Source: Phallus indusiatus
Lineage: Eukaryota > Basidiomycota > Agaricomycetes > Phallales > Phallaceae
NCBI GenBank assembly: GCA_027605045.1
Contig: JAQFWX010000140.1
Location: forward strand, 1-64,000
Length of the DNA: 64,000 nucleotides
Direction of reading: 5' to 3'
The position numbers and the translations under genes are program-made. Of this stretch, positions 1 to 10,435 are shown piece by piece. Position 1 is the first letter of the stretch, and the number at the start of each line of letters is the position of its first letter. The notes beneath the pieces are model-generated. The model ran no database searches and was not told where the DNA came from. It worked only from the letters and a program-made list of their open reading frames with translations.

Positions 1-1490
1 TTCTCTCAGCCTTGGTACAGGGTAAATTTTATGCCTACGATGATTTCCCAAAATGATCGTGATATCATCGAGATATTTCATGTGCCGGTATTTAATGCGA
101 CCAGATTTTTAATAGCCTATCTTTCGCTATTACAAGCTAATGACTTCCGGAAAATAATGTTGCCAAAGGTTCGGTACACGTGTTCTGCCTCAAGGCCATT
201 AGTCTGGGCTCACGTGAATTTGAGCAAACGGAGCCTTCAATGAGAGCTGTTTTCACCCCTATCTGTTCATTCGACTTATACAGTGCGCAATGTGTCCGGA
301 GCTCCTGTCTTTGCTACGGTACACTCTAATCTCCGGATTCATAAGATATTTATAGAGGTTCTCCTCCTGCCCTATCAAAAGATACCGAAATAAACCTAAC
401 GTAGGTGAATCTGGATTGGTGATCGAGATTCAACTACATTATGTGGCTGAACTAGATCTAGGTGAAATGTTTGGCAAAAAGAACACGTTTTTTTCTACCG
501 GATCTTATCTATCCAAAGAGGTGAATCTTCAATTCAGCTCATCATATACATTTCTCTTGGCAGGGATATGAAGCCGAAAGAATGAAAGAAAGGTTGTAGA
601 TATTTTTGCTTAAACTAAAACTCTTTGTGCTTTTTTCGTCTCGGTTCACACTTGGTGACTCATACTCGTTTGACTCAGTCTATGAAAATTCCCAGGGTGA
701 TAGCACGGATCCTACACCAGTGTCGTTTTCGTTGATTTGACGTTGGAGAACGTATTGCTCCTTAGCGCAATAGTAGCATAAGAACCTTGCAATGCACGCC
801 TAGAGCTACAGTTTTTGATGGTAATAAATAAGCCACGGAGGACACTGGCTCGGCGCTTTTCGTATATTTCGAAAGCAGGATCGTTTGAGCAAGTAAACAA
901 GCCAATCGCGGCGTTGGGTCGTCCTGGCTACTTTCGCTGAACAGCCAATTTATCATATCACTAATTAACTCATCTTTCACAAGCATCAGTCAGCACGCAG
1001 CATGCCCCAAACCATTGTTGGTTTAGTATACGTCGAGCCTGATTCAGAGGTTTTCGGGCCCGATACTTACTAAACGAAGAAGACAGGGTCACAGGATCTT
1101 ACGGTATGACGTCAGCAAAGAGTTCTCCTGAGATTTCCTCAGGGTCGTCTCATTTATTAGTATTCCCGTAATTCCGCATCTCTAATTACATTGGTGTCGA
1201 GAGCCTTTGTGATAACTAGTTGTGTAACTCGAGCGTCCGAGGCTGTCCCAATCTTCCTTAAGCGTTTCCATCTTGGTACCATCTCACCGCTATTGATTCA
1301 ATCCATTTCGTTGACCGTATCAGCATAGAAAGCCCATTAAATCTCGAACCGCGGTGTTACCAGGCTCACAGAATCACCCTACTTTGCACATTTGTGAGGA
1401 ATAGTCGTTGAGTGTGTTCTTTCTACATTCCGTTGTTTCCGAATTGTCATATTTAGTATGTTTTATCAGGCTGTAATCAGAGATCATTGA
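1..1490. other. intergenic, no gene recognised
   Basis: Only short unconnected reading frames (60-75 codons) on both strands, none with a recognisable motif or a plausible spliced continuation. I see no tRNA, repeat array or transposon end. The last 100 bases are presumably promoter and 5' UTR of the dehydrogenase that starts at 1491. Confidence 0.5.
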
Positions 1491-2676
1491 ATGTCTACCG
1501 CTCACGGAAAAGTTTGGTTAATAACGGGTGATCTCTTTAATTTTCGATTCAAGACCACTATGCAAATCATCTCTGAATATCATAATTCGAGCAGGAACAT
1601 CTAGTGGCCTAGGAAAGCATCTAGTAGAAAAAGCCGTTGCCAGAGGCGACAGGGTTATTGCGACTGCTCGACAAACCAGCAACATTGAAGACCTCGCTAT
1701 CAAATATCCAGCAAATATCAAAGTTTTCCAGCTTGACGTAACGGATCCCTATGAAGAATTATGTTTGAAAGCGAAAGAGGCATTTTCAATTTGGAATGAT
1801 ATAGACATTGTGGTGAACAATGCAGGATTCGGCTGCTTCGGAGTACTTGAAGAAGGCGGGTAAGTCGGCGTTATCGACCCACACCGTTATGCTTACGTTC
1901 CTTTTTTTTTTTCAATTTACGCTATCAAGAGTAGAAGCTTTAATGAAGATCTACAAAACAAATGTATTCGGAGCTGTTAATGTAACGAATGCATTCCTGC
2001 CTTATCTCCGTGCCAAAAGAGATGGGACGATAATTTTTATTGGGAGTCGTTCTGGTTGGCGATCCAAGTTTATGGTATGTTGCTGGTAATATATTTTGTA
2101 TTGTGCTCAAGATTATAGTACAGGGAAACGGTATGTTATTAATATCAATTATTGGACCTGCTCGTACTGGACAAAATACGCCGTAGGTTTTTACGGCAGT
2201 TCTAAAGCAGCGATACATAGTCCGTAAATACGTTGTTTTACTTTTTTCAGAATTAATTCTCCACTGTAGGTATTGCTGATGCTTTGGCTGAAGAAGTGAG
2301 ACCCTTTGGCATTGCGGTCTACAACATTATGCCTGGCGGGATACGTACTCAAGGAATCAACAACATCAGATGGACGCGGGGTGACTCTTTGTCCGAAAAC
2401 TCCCCCAAAGCGATAGCGGATTATAACGAAATGAACAACGATATATCCACCTACTTTCGAGAGACAAACGGTAATGAGATTGGAGACCCACGAAAAGTTG
2501 CGAATATTATTGTCGATCTTGTCCATCGCGAAGGATTTGCGGCTGAAAAGCAACCAAATGTTTCTTTATTTCTCGGGAGTGACGCTAAACGTGATGTTAC
2601 CGATAGATGTAATTGGGTTTTAGATGTGTTAAATACTTGGGATGATGTAACGACCAGTTCCGACGTGGGGGCTTAA
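1491..2676 (+). CDS. short-chain dehydrogenase/reductase (SDR), NAD(P)-dependent
   Basis: Predicted classical SDR of about 297 residues, a cytosolic NAD(P)(H)-dependent oxidoreductase of unknown substrate. Exons read as 1491-1527, 1595-1859, 1930-2074, 2124-2130, 2187-2219 and 2270-2676; all phases close and the frame ends at a stop at 2674-2676. The Rossmann motif TGTSSGLG is split by intron 1 (after ITG). NNAG (VVNNAGFG) follows at about residue 90. The catalytic Ser is expected in IGSRSGW and the catalytic Tyr/Lys in YGSSK, about residue 155. A 7-nt micro-exon (2124-2130) supplies the residues just before YxxxK; without it the frame cannot be joined. The PGG motif after the active site (NIMPGG) is also typical. 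The start is the first ATG giving the usual short lead into the Rossmann strand (MSTAHGKVWLITG). The family is very broad, so substrate and pathway cannot be named. Confidence 0.88.
2124..2130 (+). other. 7-nt micro-exon of the SDR gene
   Basis: GGAAACG lies between an acceptor (cag at 2121-2123) and a donor (gtatgt at 2131). Joining ...ATG | GGAAACG | GTTTTTACGG gives M-G-N-G-F-Y-G-S-S-K, the usual SDR context just before the catalytic Tyr. Skipping the exon shifts the frame. Confidence 0.75.
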
Positions 2677-2957
2677 CAAATGTTAGAAATTTTGACACTA
2701 AACTTGTGAATTAAGGCCGCACGAGTATGTTTGTCTCGTTTAACACTATTATGGTGATACGTTCGCTGATCGATAGATTATCTTATCGTCACATGTCACA
2801 TGTTACCAGGCATCATCAGCGGAGAACCAACTTGTGAACGAATGTGAATTTTGGAAGCAGACTGTACACATTCTCTTCTTCCTCGTGTCATCGTCACCGC
2901 TGAATACCAAACCCTTGAGAAAAATACGTCGATGCCACTGTGAGCTTATCTTCAAGT

Positions 2958-4327
2958 ATGAGAGCAACTGGATATACTAAGCTTGGACTTGACAGGCCCG
3001 ACTCTCAGTTAAGCCATTCTGAATGTTTAAACCTTCCTGTTGAAAAAAAACTCAAACGTGGATTGTGAAGAAATTTTCCACCACTTCCCGAGATTACATG
3101 CGAAAAGATACTAGCCCAAATTTACACTCATCGGAGCATGTACGGGAGACCAGTGCATCAATTTGAAGATTCTCCAGACGACCCTGCGTACGTCAAATTG
3201 TTCATTTGTTTTTTTGTTAAAAAGAAAGAAGAAAAACCCCTATTAATTCAGTCCCGACAATGAGAGGTAATGTCATCTTATTTTACTCCCGGAAACTTTA
3301 TTTAACCAATTACAAGTCTCGAACATTTGGGCGATTCGGTGCTGAATTTTATCACGACAACTCTCATTCGCGATATGTACCCTTATATCCACGTTGGCCC
3401 AGCTACGGTAAGTGGATATCTTGAATTTTGTAACCGTCATAGAGATTGGTTCTTTCCCTTAGAAGATCCGAGGAATGGTCGTAAAAAATAACAATCTTGC
3501 ATTTTTGTTAGTCCTAACTCCTGCGATTCTTAGCTATTAAATATCGTCGCCTCCTGACAAGATAGGTCTCTTGGTTACAAAATGAGCGATTTGTTGCGAG
3601 GTCACCATTCCCAAATCGTTGCCCTGCGCAACTCACCTAATATCCAAGGCGAGTCATGATACCCAATATTTTACACATACCGTCCTAAATTTGAGGCGTT
3701 CTCGTAGCCGATGTGTTTGAGGTTTGTTGAATCCATTATTCTGCCATTTGATTGAGACTTTATTAGGCATATGTTGGTGGGTTATACCTCACCCAAGGGT
3801 TGGAAGCTACCAAATCCTGGCTTTCTACTTTATTCCGACCGTTCATCGTGAATGCCTATAACGCTGTCCGAGCAGAGTATTATCCTTCAATCATCACGAC
3901 AACTGCACCTACACCAGTAGACACATCTTCGCCACTCTCAAAGGAACTCTCCGAGGCGGTTCCGTCAATACAAGACATTTCGGATGCAATGGAAGGAATG
4001 AACATCAACGCCTCAAATTCGCGAACTGCGGTGGATTCTACAGCCACGAATTCAATCACGAGCATTACCACAACAGTACCGCCCCAGTCGCCATCTAATC
4101 AAATCCCCACCGGCCACCTTATGCTGTTCAACGAGTACGCCGTAAAGAACAAATTGACCATAACCTGGGTATGGGATCGATCGAATCATGGGAATGGTGA
4201 AGTTGGGACATTTTGGGAAGCTCGGGCATTCTTAGGTGATGAATGCGTTGGAATTGGGAAAGCGAGGAACAAGCAAGTGGCCAAGCACGAGGCGGCTTCG
4301 GAGGCCCTGAAGAAACTTGGGATATAA
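2958..4327 (+). CDS. ribonuclease III family protein (RNase III domain + C-terminal dsRNA-binding domain)
   Basis: Predicted dsRNA-cleaving enzyme. The coding exons I can join are about 3071-3187, 3252-3266, 3317-3407, 3463-3506, 3566-3648, 3708-3721 and 3767-4327, giving about 307 residues from the conserved NFPPLPEI block. The RNase III signature reads NESLEHLGDSV; the second acidic cluster reads ADVFEAYVGG, so the E, E/D and D..E metal-binding positions of the family are kept. A Ser/Thr-rich linker (about 3880-4100) leads to a dsRBD at about 4108-4320 (FNEYAVKNKL, ending HEAASEALKKLGI). Intron 3649-3707 has a GC donor (gcgagt) and exons 2 and 6 are only 15 and 14 nt. The 5' end is uncertain: an ATG at 2958 opens 36 codons in the same frame, but a TGA at 3066-3068 interrupts before the conserved block, so either a 5' exon is missed, translation starts at the internal ATG 3138, or the gene is damaged. 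A mitochondrial-ribosomal RNase III-like protein is an alternative, less likely given the intact acids. Confidence 0.85.
3649..3707 (+). other. GC-AG intron in the RNase III gene
   Basis: Exon end ...ATCCAAG is followed by gcgagt, and the acceptor is gtag before CCGATG. Only this junction gives N-I-Q-A-D-V-F-E-A-Y-V, the conserved RNase III block. No GT donor in the right phase lies nearby. Confidence 0.75.
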
Positions 4328-4719
4328 TATAACCCACTGCTTGATACCCGCTCAAATTCAGAGCTGAGCGCTGAATCCCAAGGCGGGATGAGTATTTTTT
4401 TCTTTGATCTTGATTTTTGAGTTTTGTCACTGAAATTGTAGAATGTACATCATGTTGTTCAAGTTTTGTATATATCACATAAGATTGAAAGGATGTATTA
4501 ATTCAATGAGCTTGGTTATAATCAATACATTCCAACCTCTACATGAAGACAAAAACGAAAACCCTTTTTTAACGACGCAGTTACTTTGTGACTCTGAGCA
4601 GAAGACGTGGCATTATTTGATTGGCAAAAACACGGCCAGTCACGTTTTCGTAACACCAGGTCCATTGATGTCAGTTTTGCGCGACTCTGTCGTTTTCTGT
4701 AACCTTGGCTCTGACTATA
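4328..4719. other. intergenic, tandem gene spacer
   Basis: Holds the 3' end of the RNase III gene and the 5' region of the next plus-strand gene. A frame at 4443-4769 overlaps the next start but has no recognisable content. Confidence 0.4.
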
Positions 4720-6558
4720 ATGCCCTCAATATCTTTGACCCCAAAGTGGTCTACCGAATCATCAAATGATTCTGACCTACTGGTCTCCAAGCGCGCTCTT
4801 CCTTTGTACTATCATGGACCTTACACTCAGGACCTCTTGCCATACGATAAAAAACCACCATCCAGCCTGGACTATGTTGCCCCTTTGGGATACTATTGTA
4901 TCAAATGTCTGCTTCACTATTTCGACCAATTGGATTTAGAAGGTTCCCCTCGCCTTATTTTTGACACGAACACGCGCGGACAGCTTGGGCTGATGAAAAT
5001 GTTGATACCCTTCTTCAGCCAACGTATGGCATCGTCACAGCTAAAATGGGTAGATCCTCGCTTATGGGCCACTCTCATACAACTCTTCAATCATCTCCCA
5101 TCGGCGTTCAAATCATATTCTCTTCCCCTCTCTGATATATACCTGCCTTTATTACAAACCGTCAAGTCGTCCGTTGATTTTACACTGGTTACTGTTCTAG
5201 ATCTAAGCTGCGAAATGTACCTGACCGACGATACGATCGGACAGCTAAAGCCTCTGACAAACTTATGCGTACTGGATCTAGGCAGCACGAAAATCAGCAG
5301 TTGGGGAATAAAGCAACTTTCAATGTGTTTAACACGGGACGAGGCGAGCGGTGTCCGATCCGGGCCTTGGGACATCAGAATTCTAAGTATGAGAAGCTGT
5401 AGAAGGATTCGCGATGACGTCAAAGCTATTCTACAAAAGTTTCCTTTACTTTCTGTTGTCGGTGTGTCTTTGGGTTTCGGAATGACGTATCTCGGAAAAA
5501 ACTGATCAATATCTTGTGTAGATCTTAGAGAAACATCTGTTACCGACACCACCTTGTCAAAATTTCAACACCATCCATCCCCTCCTTTACGGTTATGTTA
5601 CTATCCTTGTTCCACGATTTCATGGATTGACGCTCTATGGACACTGCATTCCCAGGAGCTCTTCAAATGTCGAACACAAAAACCGCATACGCTACATGTC
5701 GATACGTTGGAACATCCACCTCCTCATATGATTTGCGATCGTCCTATAGCACTCCTGAATAAAAAAATGGTCTCAGACAACCATAAAGTCCTCGTCTTAC
5801 CACCTGGCGGCAAAAATAAATGTCAACTAGGGGATAACCAGAAGCCTGTCTGTCCACTGACTGATCGCGACAACCAACGTTTCAAACGGAGTAATCTGGA
5901 CTATGACGAAGAAACCGAAATTGAGAGTTCGGAAGGGTATGATCATGATGATTATGTGACGGAAACGGTGTGTCTCGGTTGAAATTTCAACTCAAATAAC
6001 CTAACGACTGTTCAGTGGGAAGATACTGCTAGGAGTATATCAGATACATTGGCTGCACGAGAGTTCTATGCTCCAACAAGCGGATCGAACTTAGATGAAA
6101 TGTCAAAGACCGAGCAATTCGCCCCTTCGTCCCAAAATTCGGACAAAGATTTAAGATTCATGTTCTTCCGACACCCACCTTCGGTCGACAGTGTCCACAC
6201 CCATTCCCTTTTAGACGTGAATGATACACGTTCTATACGCAACAAACAACTTTCTGACAGTATACTCATGCGAAAGAAGGCGAAAATGGCAGATTTCACT
6301 CGAGCACTCTTGAGTACGACAAGTGAGGCCAGAGAAGATGGGAAACGGAATTCTACCGATAACGCTTTGTCGATACAAGTCTCTGTGCCGGTAAACCCAT
6401 TTCGGGCAAAAAATGCCCCACGAAAACAGACGTCGGTAAATCCAGTGACTCGTACCAAAGCAGACCTCAATTCTGCGGATCAACAAGGTGAGCATGGAGA
6501 ATGTGTCATGCTATATACTCGGGCGTTAAAAACGCAGATTCTCACTATTCATAAGTAG
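4720..6558 (+). CDS. hypothetical protein with leucine-rich-repeat-like (RNI-type) region
   Basis: Function not recognised. Three exons (4720-5461, 5522-5967, 6016-6558) join in phase to about 576 residues. Residues about 165-240 contain LRR-like strands (VTVLDLSCEMYLTD, NLCVLDLGSTKIS, IRILSMRSCRRI), the spacing seen in RNI-type LRRs of fungal F-box and related proteins. No F-box is visible in the N-terminal part. The C-terminal half is hydrophilic, rich in Lys/Arg/Ser/Asp, with an acidic stretch at about residue 390 and no repeats, so probably disordered. The start is the first ATG upstream of the conserved-looking part (PLYYHGPYTQDLLPYD). It may be a scaffold or ubiquitin-ligase adaptor, but that is only a guess from the LRRs. 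It follows the RNase III gene in the same direction with a 392-bp gap. Confidence 0.65.
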
Positions 6559-6970
6559 AAGTTCCTTTTTGCCAGCCGAAAAAAAGTAATATCACGAGAG
6601 GTTTTGATATGAAAGCGTGGACATCCAAAACGAAGAAATGACGCGTTGCCCGCCATCGTCCTTTGTTTAGGGAAAAATGCTCTTGACATAAACGTTGAAC
6701 GTTGAACGTTCTGAATGGTACGTAGATTTGTCAAGTTGTGTCCTTACATGCATTCAGCTAGCGATCTCAATACTTCAAATGCAAATCAGGAGAAGAAGCA
6801 TGGTTGCTCGCGGTGTACCCGTGTAAAAATTAGGTCGTGCATGTAAGATACACATGAGAACTCGATTGCCCCCAAACGCTAAATAAACACTCTATACTTA
6901 TTACTTATTAGACGGACAGTCAATGCGTTCCATCTAAACATATATATTCAATTGCCAACAAAACGTCGCT
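6559..6970. other. intergenic
   Basis: AT-rich, no coding sequence recognised. It contains a short direct repeat (GTTGAAC units) near 6695-6712. Confidence 0.4.
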
Positions 6971-7312
6971 TCAAACGAAGAAATCCTGGGAATAAGAAAG
7001 ATGACCATAATTATGACCATAATCATTATCACCCGGAATGTAAGAATATCCTTTCTTTATTGACAGTGCCAGAAGTCCTTTCCCAATAAGTACCATTGTC
7101 TCGAAGCACGACGAAGCAGGAGAATTACATTGCGGGAGGAGTATAGTCTGAGAGAGAAGACATAACAAAGCCTCTCCAAACTCTCGCAGTAAAGCTTTAT
7201 ATACATGTTTCACCTGACCTGCTTCCTTTTCAAGAAACACAGCTATGAATATGGCGATAAAAAACAATGTGATGGTAAATATGACAACGTCCGTGACGAA
7301 CGGGGAAGGCAT
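6971..7312 (-). CDS. possible small single-pass membrane protein
   Basis: An open frame of about 113 codons from an ATG at 7310-7312. It encodes MPSPFVTDVV followed by a strongly hydrophobic run (residues about 9-28, rich in I/F/V/A), then charged EKEAGQVKH and an amphipathic segment. No homologue is recognised and the plus strand of the same stretch also carries a 60-codon frame, so it may be chance. The hydrophobic core flanked by charged residues is the only positive evidence. Confidence 0.25.
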   Translation of the reverse strand: MPSPFVTDVVIFTITLFFIAIFIAVFLEKEAGQVKHVYKALLREFGEALLCLLSQTILLPQCNSPASSCFETMVLIGKGLLALSIKKGYSYIPGDNDYGHNYGHLSYSQDFFV

Positions 7313-7811
7313 TGCCAAGTGGCAGTGGTGGTGATGAACGAGGATGCTATGCGGCTGACCTTCGAGCAGCTTCTTATTGAGAACTAAAGAAAAAGAAAGA
7401 CAGGTATTCTTCAAAAATTCGTATATGATGAGATATAGTGTTTCAGTTCTGAATATCTTAAATAGTGTAGATTCAATATCACAAGTATCTCTGTCAAAGT
7501 CGCTACACGTTATTCATTTTATTACGGCAATTTTAAATAGTATTTGGTATGATGTATGGCGAGGGTGCCCTGTGGCGATGATCGATCCCGACGAAAGCTG
7601 ACTACGATGGAAACGAGGAGATAAGGACGACCCGAGGAATGACTACTGGCCAGAGAGGTCTGAGTGGGAAACGTAAAATGAAGAAATTTGAATTACAGCG
7701 TCATTGTATTTGGACTCAACCGGATCCTACATTGTTATTGACATAACAGGATTATAATAACTGAAGTGCCAAAATCTCTGAAAAAAAGAAATTGTCAGTG
7801 GTTTAGCGACG

Positions 7812-7829
7812 CGTGACGAATTCGTCACG
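7812..7829. promoter_or_regulatory. 18-bp perfect palindrome, candidate bZIP site
   Basis: CGTGACGAATTCGTCACG reads the same on both strands. It consists of two inverted TGACG half-sites, the core bound by CREB/ATF-type bZIP factors, about 175 bp upstream of the start codon at 8004. Confidence 0.45.
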
Positions 7830-7888
7830 ACTCTACCATCATCATGACGCATTATCACTTTCAAAGCTCCCCACTTAGCCTCGCAAAG

Positions 7889-7896
7889 TGACGTCA
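7889..7896. promoter_or_regulatory. CRE/ATF element TGACGTCA
   Basis: A consensus CRE octamer about 108 bp upstream of the start codon at 8004. In fungi such sites are bound by Atf1/Sko1-type stress bZIP factors. Further half-sites (ATGACGCA near 7854, CGTCAC near 7916) lie on either side. Confidence 0.5.
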
Positions 7897-8003
7897 TCTA
7901 ATCAATCACCAGACTCGTCACTTGCGTACTCCTCAACAATGTCGAAAGGTCTTAAATACTATATGGCCCAGACCAGCCTCATCTTTCTTTCTCAATAATA
8001 AAC

Positions 8004-9592
8004 ATGGCTACTGTGACTTATCCACCAACCATTGTTCCTTCTCCGAATACACCTGCCGAAGAATGGGCACAACAAACTACTACCGTTGTCAACAGCGCAG
8101 GCGATGAACACAACAGTGTCGAAAATCCTGTCACTACACATACCACCACCACCACCACCACAGTCTCAGAACTCGCGCCTGAGACTATGGGTATTCCAGG
8201 GAGCTATCCTGGTATTATAAGTACGTTTGTGAATTTAGAAAATACCGTGAATCCTATGGCTAACACTAGATCAATCACAAGGCGACTATGACACTGAACG
8301 TTTGAAGGAGAACACTAGAGAAGCTCTGGCAGCTGCATCAGACACTGCGCAAGAGCTTTATCAGAAGGCTGAGCAAACGGCGAAGGAGTATATCCCAGTC
8401 GCTCAACAGAACATAAATGAGAAGGCCCAGACGGTCTACGAAACTGCGGAACAGGCCGCCAGACAATATTTGCCCGAATCCGTTATTGGAAAACTGGAGC
8501 AAGTGGGTGTTTTAGGCTCTAAACCAATACCTAGTAAGAAAGCGCACCAATTTTGAATGTTATGAACGTCACCTTTCACTCAGATGGTTATGTGGAAAGC
8601 GATTCACGCCCTGTTCCATATACATCGATGCCAACGGACGAAATTGGACCGTTTCATCCCACGCGTGGTGGAGTAGGAACATTACCGGGCCAACCAACTG
8701 AAGCCGCCGTTGCGAAACTCCCAGACGAACGCATCGAAGAGATGCGGGAGGAACAGCTACCCACGCACGAAACTCAAACTGGTCCCACTCCTGGGGGCGT
8801 AGGTTCACTACCCGGAACAAGAAGCGAGACTAGTATTGCCAAACTTCCAGAGGAGCGCCTTCAAAGTAAAGATACGACTTCCGTTCCAACGCCAGATTCG
8901 CGTCTGGACCACCTTCGGGGCGAGATGCCCTCTAGGGAAGTCGATACTGGACCCACTCATGGTGGAGTTGGAACGTTACCAGGTCCACGGAGTGAAAGTG
9001 GAGTCGCTAAACTACCAGAAGAACGAATTACCGAGGCGAAGGACTCCAGCTCTCCAGTTGTCGCCGTCGGCACGACTGGTCTAAAAGGTGAGAAGCATAT
9101 TCATTTCGCCGTTAATTGTAAAAGTGCCTAAACATATTTAAATGCAGATACGAAGAAATCAGCAGCTGAAGCTAGTGACAAAAAGCCGCCGCAGACGATC
9201 TTGCCACTAACTGAGGCTACATCAACGCCGAGTGGACTAACAGCACCTCCGAAAACTGGCCAACATGTCCCTATTGACGATAACAACATCAACAACATAA
9301 CAGGGCAAGAAACGCGTGGAACTGGAGCGGGGCTCCACGGTGTGGAGCCCGCGAAACCTCGAACTGTCATTGTAGGGGACGACAGCTCAGGTTCTTCGAC
9401 AGCAGATACACATGAAAAGGTAGGCATTTTTTTTCTTATTTTGTCCCAAATATGTTCCTACTAACCTTTTTTTCTCGAATTAAGGTATCGATGAAGACAA
9501 AGATGAAAGCCAACGCAAAGATTTTAGGGGGAAAACTTACTCGAGACAAGGAATTGGTGGAAGAAGGAAAATCTCTAAAGGCCGGCAATTAG
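8004..9592 (+). CDS. stress-associated repeat protein with LEA-like helices and CsbD-like C-terminus
   Basis: Five exons (8004-8220, 8270-8533, 8584-9087, 9148-9419, 9485-9592) join in phase to about 454 residues ending at TAG 9590-9592. The N-terminal part has a Thr run. Residues about 80-160 form amphipathic, LEA-like helices rich in Ala/Glu/Lys/Gln (TAKEYIPVAQQNINEKAQ, ETAEQAARQYLPE). Next come three copies of a degenerate unit, GGVGTLPG...E..VAKLPEER, at about 8668-9030. The last exon encodes KMKANAKILGGKLTRDKE-LVEEGKSLKAGN, resembling the CsbD-like stress fold found in bacterial and fungal proteins. A cytosolic protective role under stress is inferred from these features and from the CRE-type promoter sites; no enzymatic motif is present. 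The protein is hydrophilic with no signal or membrane segment. Confidence 0.72.
8668..9030 (+). repeat. three coding repeats GGVGTLPG...AKLPEER
   Basis: Three units at about 8668-8730, 8794-8856 and 8959-9021. Each has GGVG(T/S)LPG, a short variable stretch with E, then VAKLP(D/E)ER or IAKLPEER. The DNA of the units is diverged, so the conservation is at protein level. Confidence 0.7.
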
Positions 9593-10435
9593 TAGCGACC
9601 TTTTTCCATCTGTAATATCAGTGTACGATTAACACGAATTGAATTGATTATTCCTACCGAAATTCAGGCTTGAGTATCCGATTTCATTTCAAAGATGGAG
9701 GGATCACTGCCCGGGAAAAAGTATATGGCTAGTGCGCATGCTCACATGTTGTTGAGACAACAAACAGACAGGAGACAGCAAATACTCCTTCTCCGTGTAA
9801 ACTAAAACAATTGATGCCTCACTTGCGGCCCTCCAGTGTGGTGATCCTAGTGAGCATAAAAATAGACGATGATGTGAATATTATTGATAGAACATGTACG
9901 GATTAACTACAGGAGAATTAAGACATAATGGAAAATCCGATTTGGTGTGTCATGAGGTTTAATCCGAAAGTGCTCACTGGTGTAGGAAGAAGCTCCCAAG
10001 ACGAAAGGCCAAGTCATCAAAGTGCTTCTTTATAAAAATAAACAGAGTTGAAACTTTGCGCCCTTTTCTCGGCCAGAATCGAGGAACTATTACGGCTCAA
10101 TACGAATCATTGAAACTGATGTTGGTAGCACCTTGCAGCACCTTGTGACTGAAGCCATTGACCGCACCGGTCACACTGTATCTCCATCCCTTGACCTTTG
10201 ATTTTTTCCTGCATCCGACAACTTACCTCGATGGCGGTAGGGCAAAGGCGACGTAAACTACCTGGCTGGCTGCTTATCATATGGTCCTAGTTTGGCTGCA
10301 AGATCTGTTCGTCAAGCTATTTTACCGCGAAATTAGCACTATAAAAACGACTGGAAATGACCTTCACTCAGTCCTCATCCGCTCAGGTTCTACTCGTGTA
10401 TTCGAACCCAAATCAAAGCGAGCAACATCACCACC
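9593..10435. other. intergenic / promoter of the cellobiohydrolase
   Basis: About 840 bp with no gene. A TATA box lies at 10340-10346 and the 5' UTR precedes a CACC-ATG start. I did not find convincing clusters of known carbon-control sites by eye. Confidence 0.4.
10340..10346 (+). promoter_or_regulatory. TATA box of the GH7 gene
   Basis: TATAAAA, 90 bp upstream of the ATG at 10436, a usual distance for a highly expressed fungal secreted enzyme. Confidence 0.55.

Larger units (their letters stand above)
7313..8003. other. intergenic / promoter region of the stress-type gene
   Basis: About 690 bp without a supported gene. The proximal 200 bp are unusually rich in TGACG/CGTCA words (see separate sites), pointing to bZIP control of the gene starting at 8004. 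Confidence 0.45.

Noticed and set aside
10398..10410. TTCGAACCC resembling a tRNA T-loop box in reverse
   Set aside because: No A-box, no acceptor pairing and it lies in the 5' UTR of the cellulase; no tRNA.
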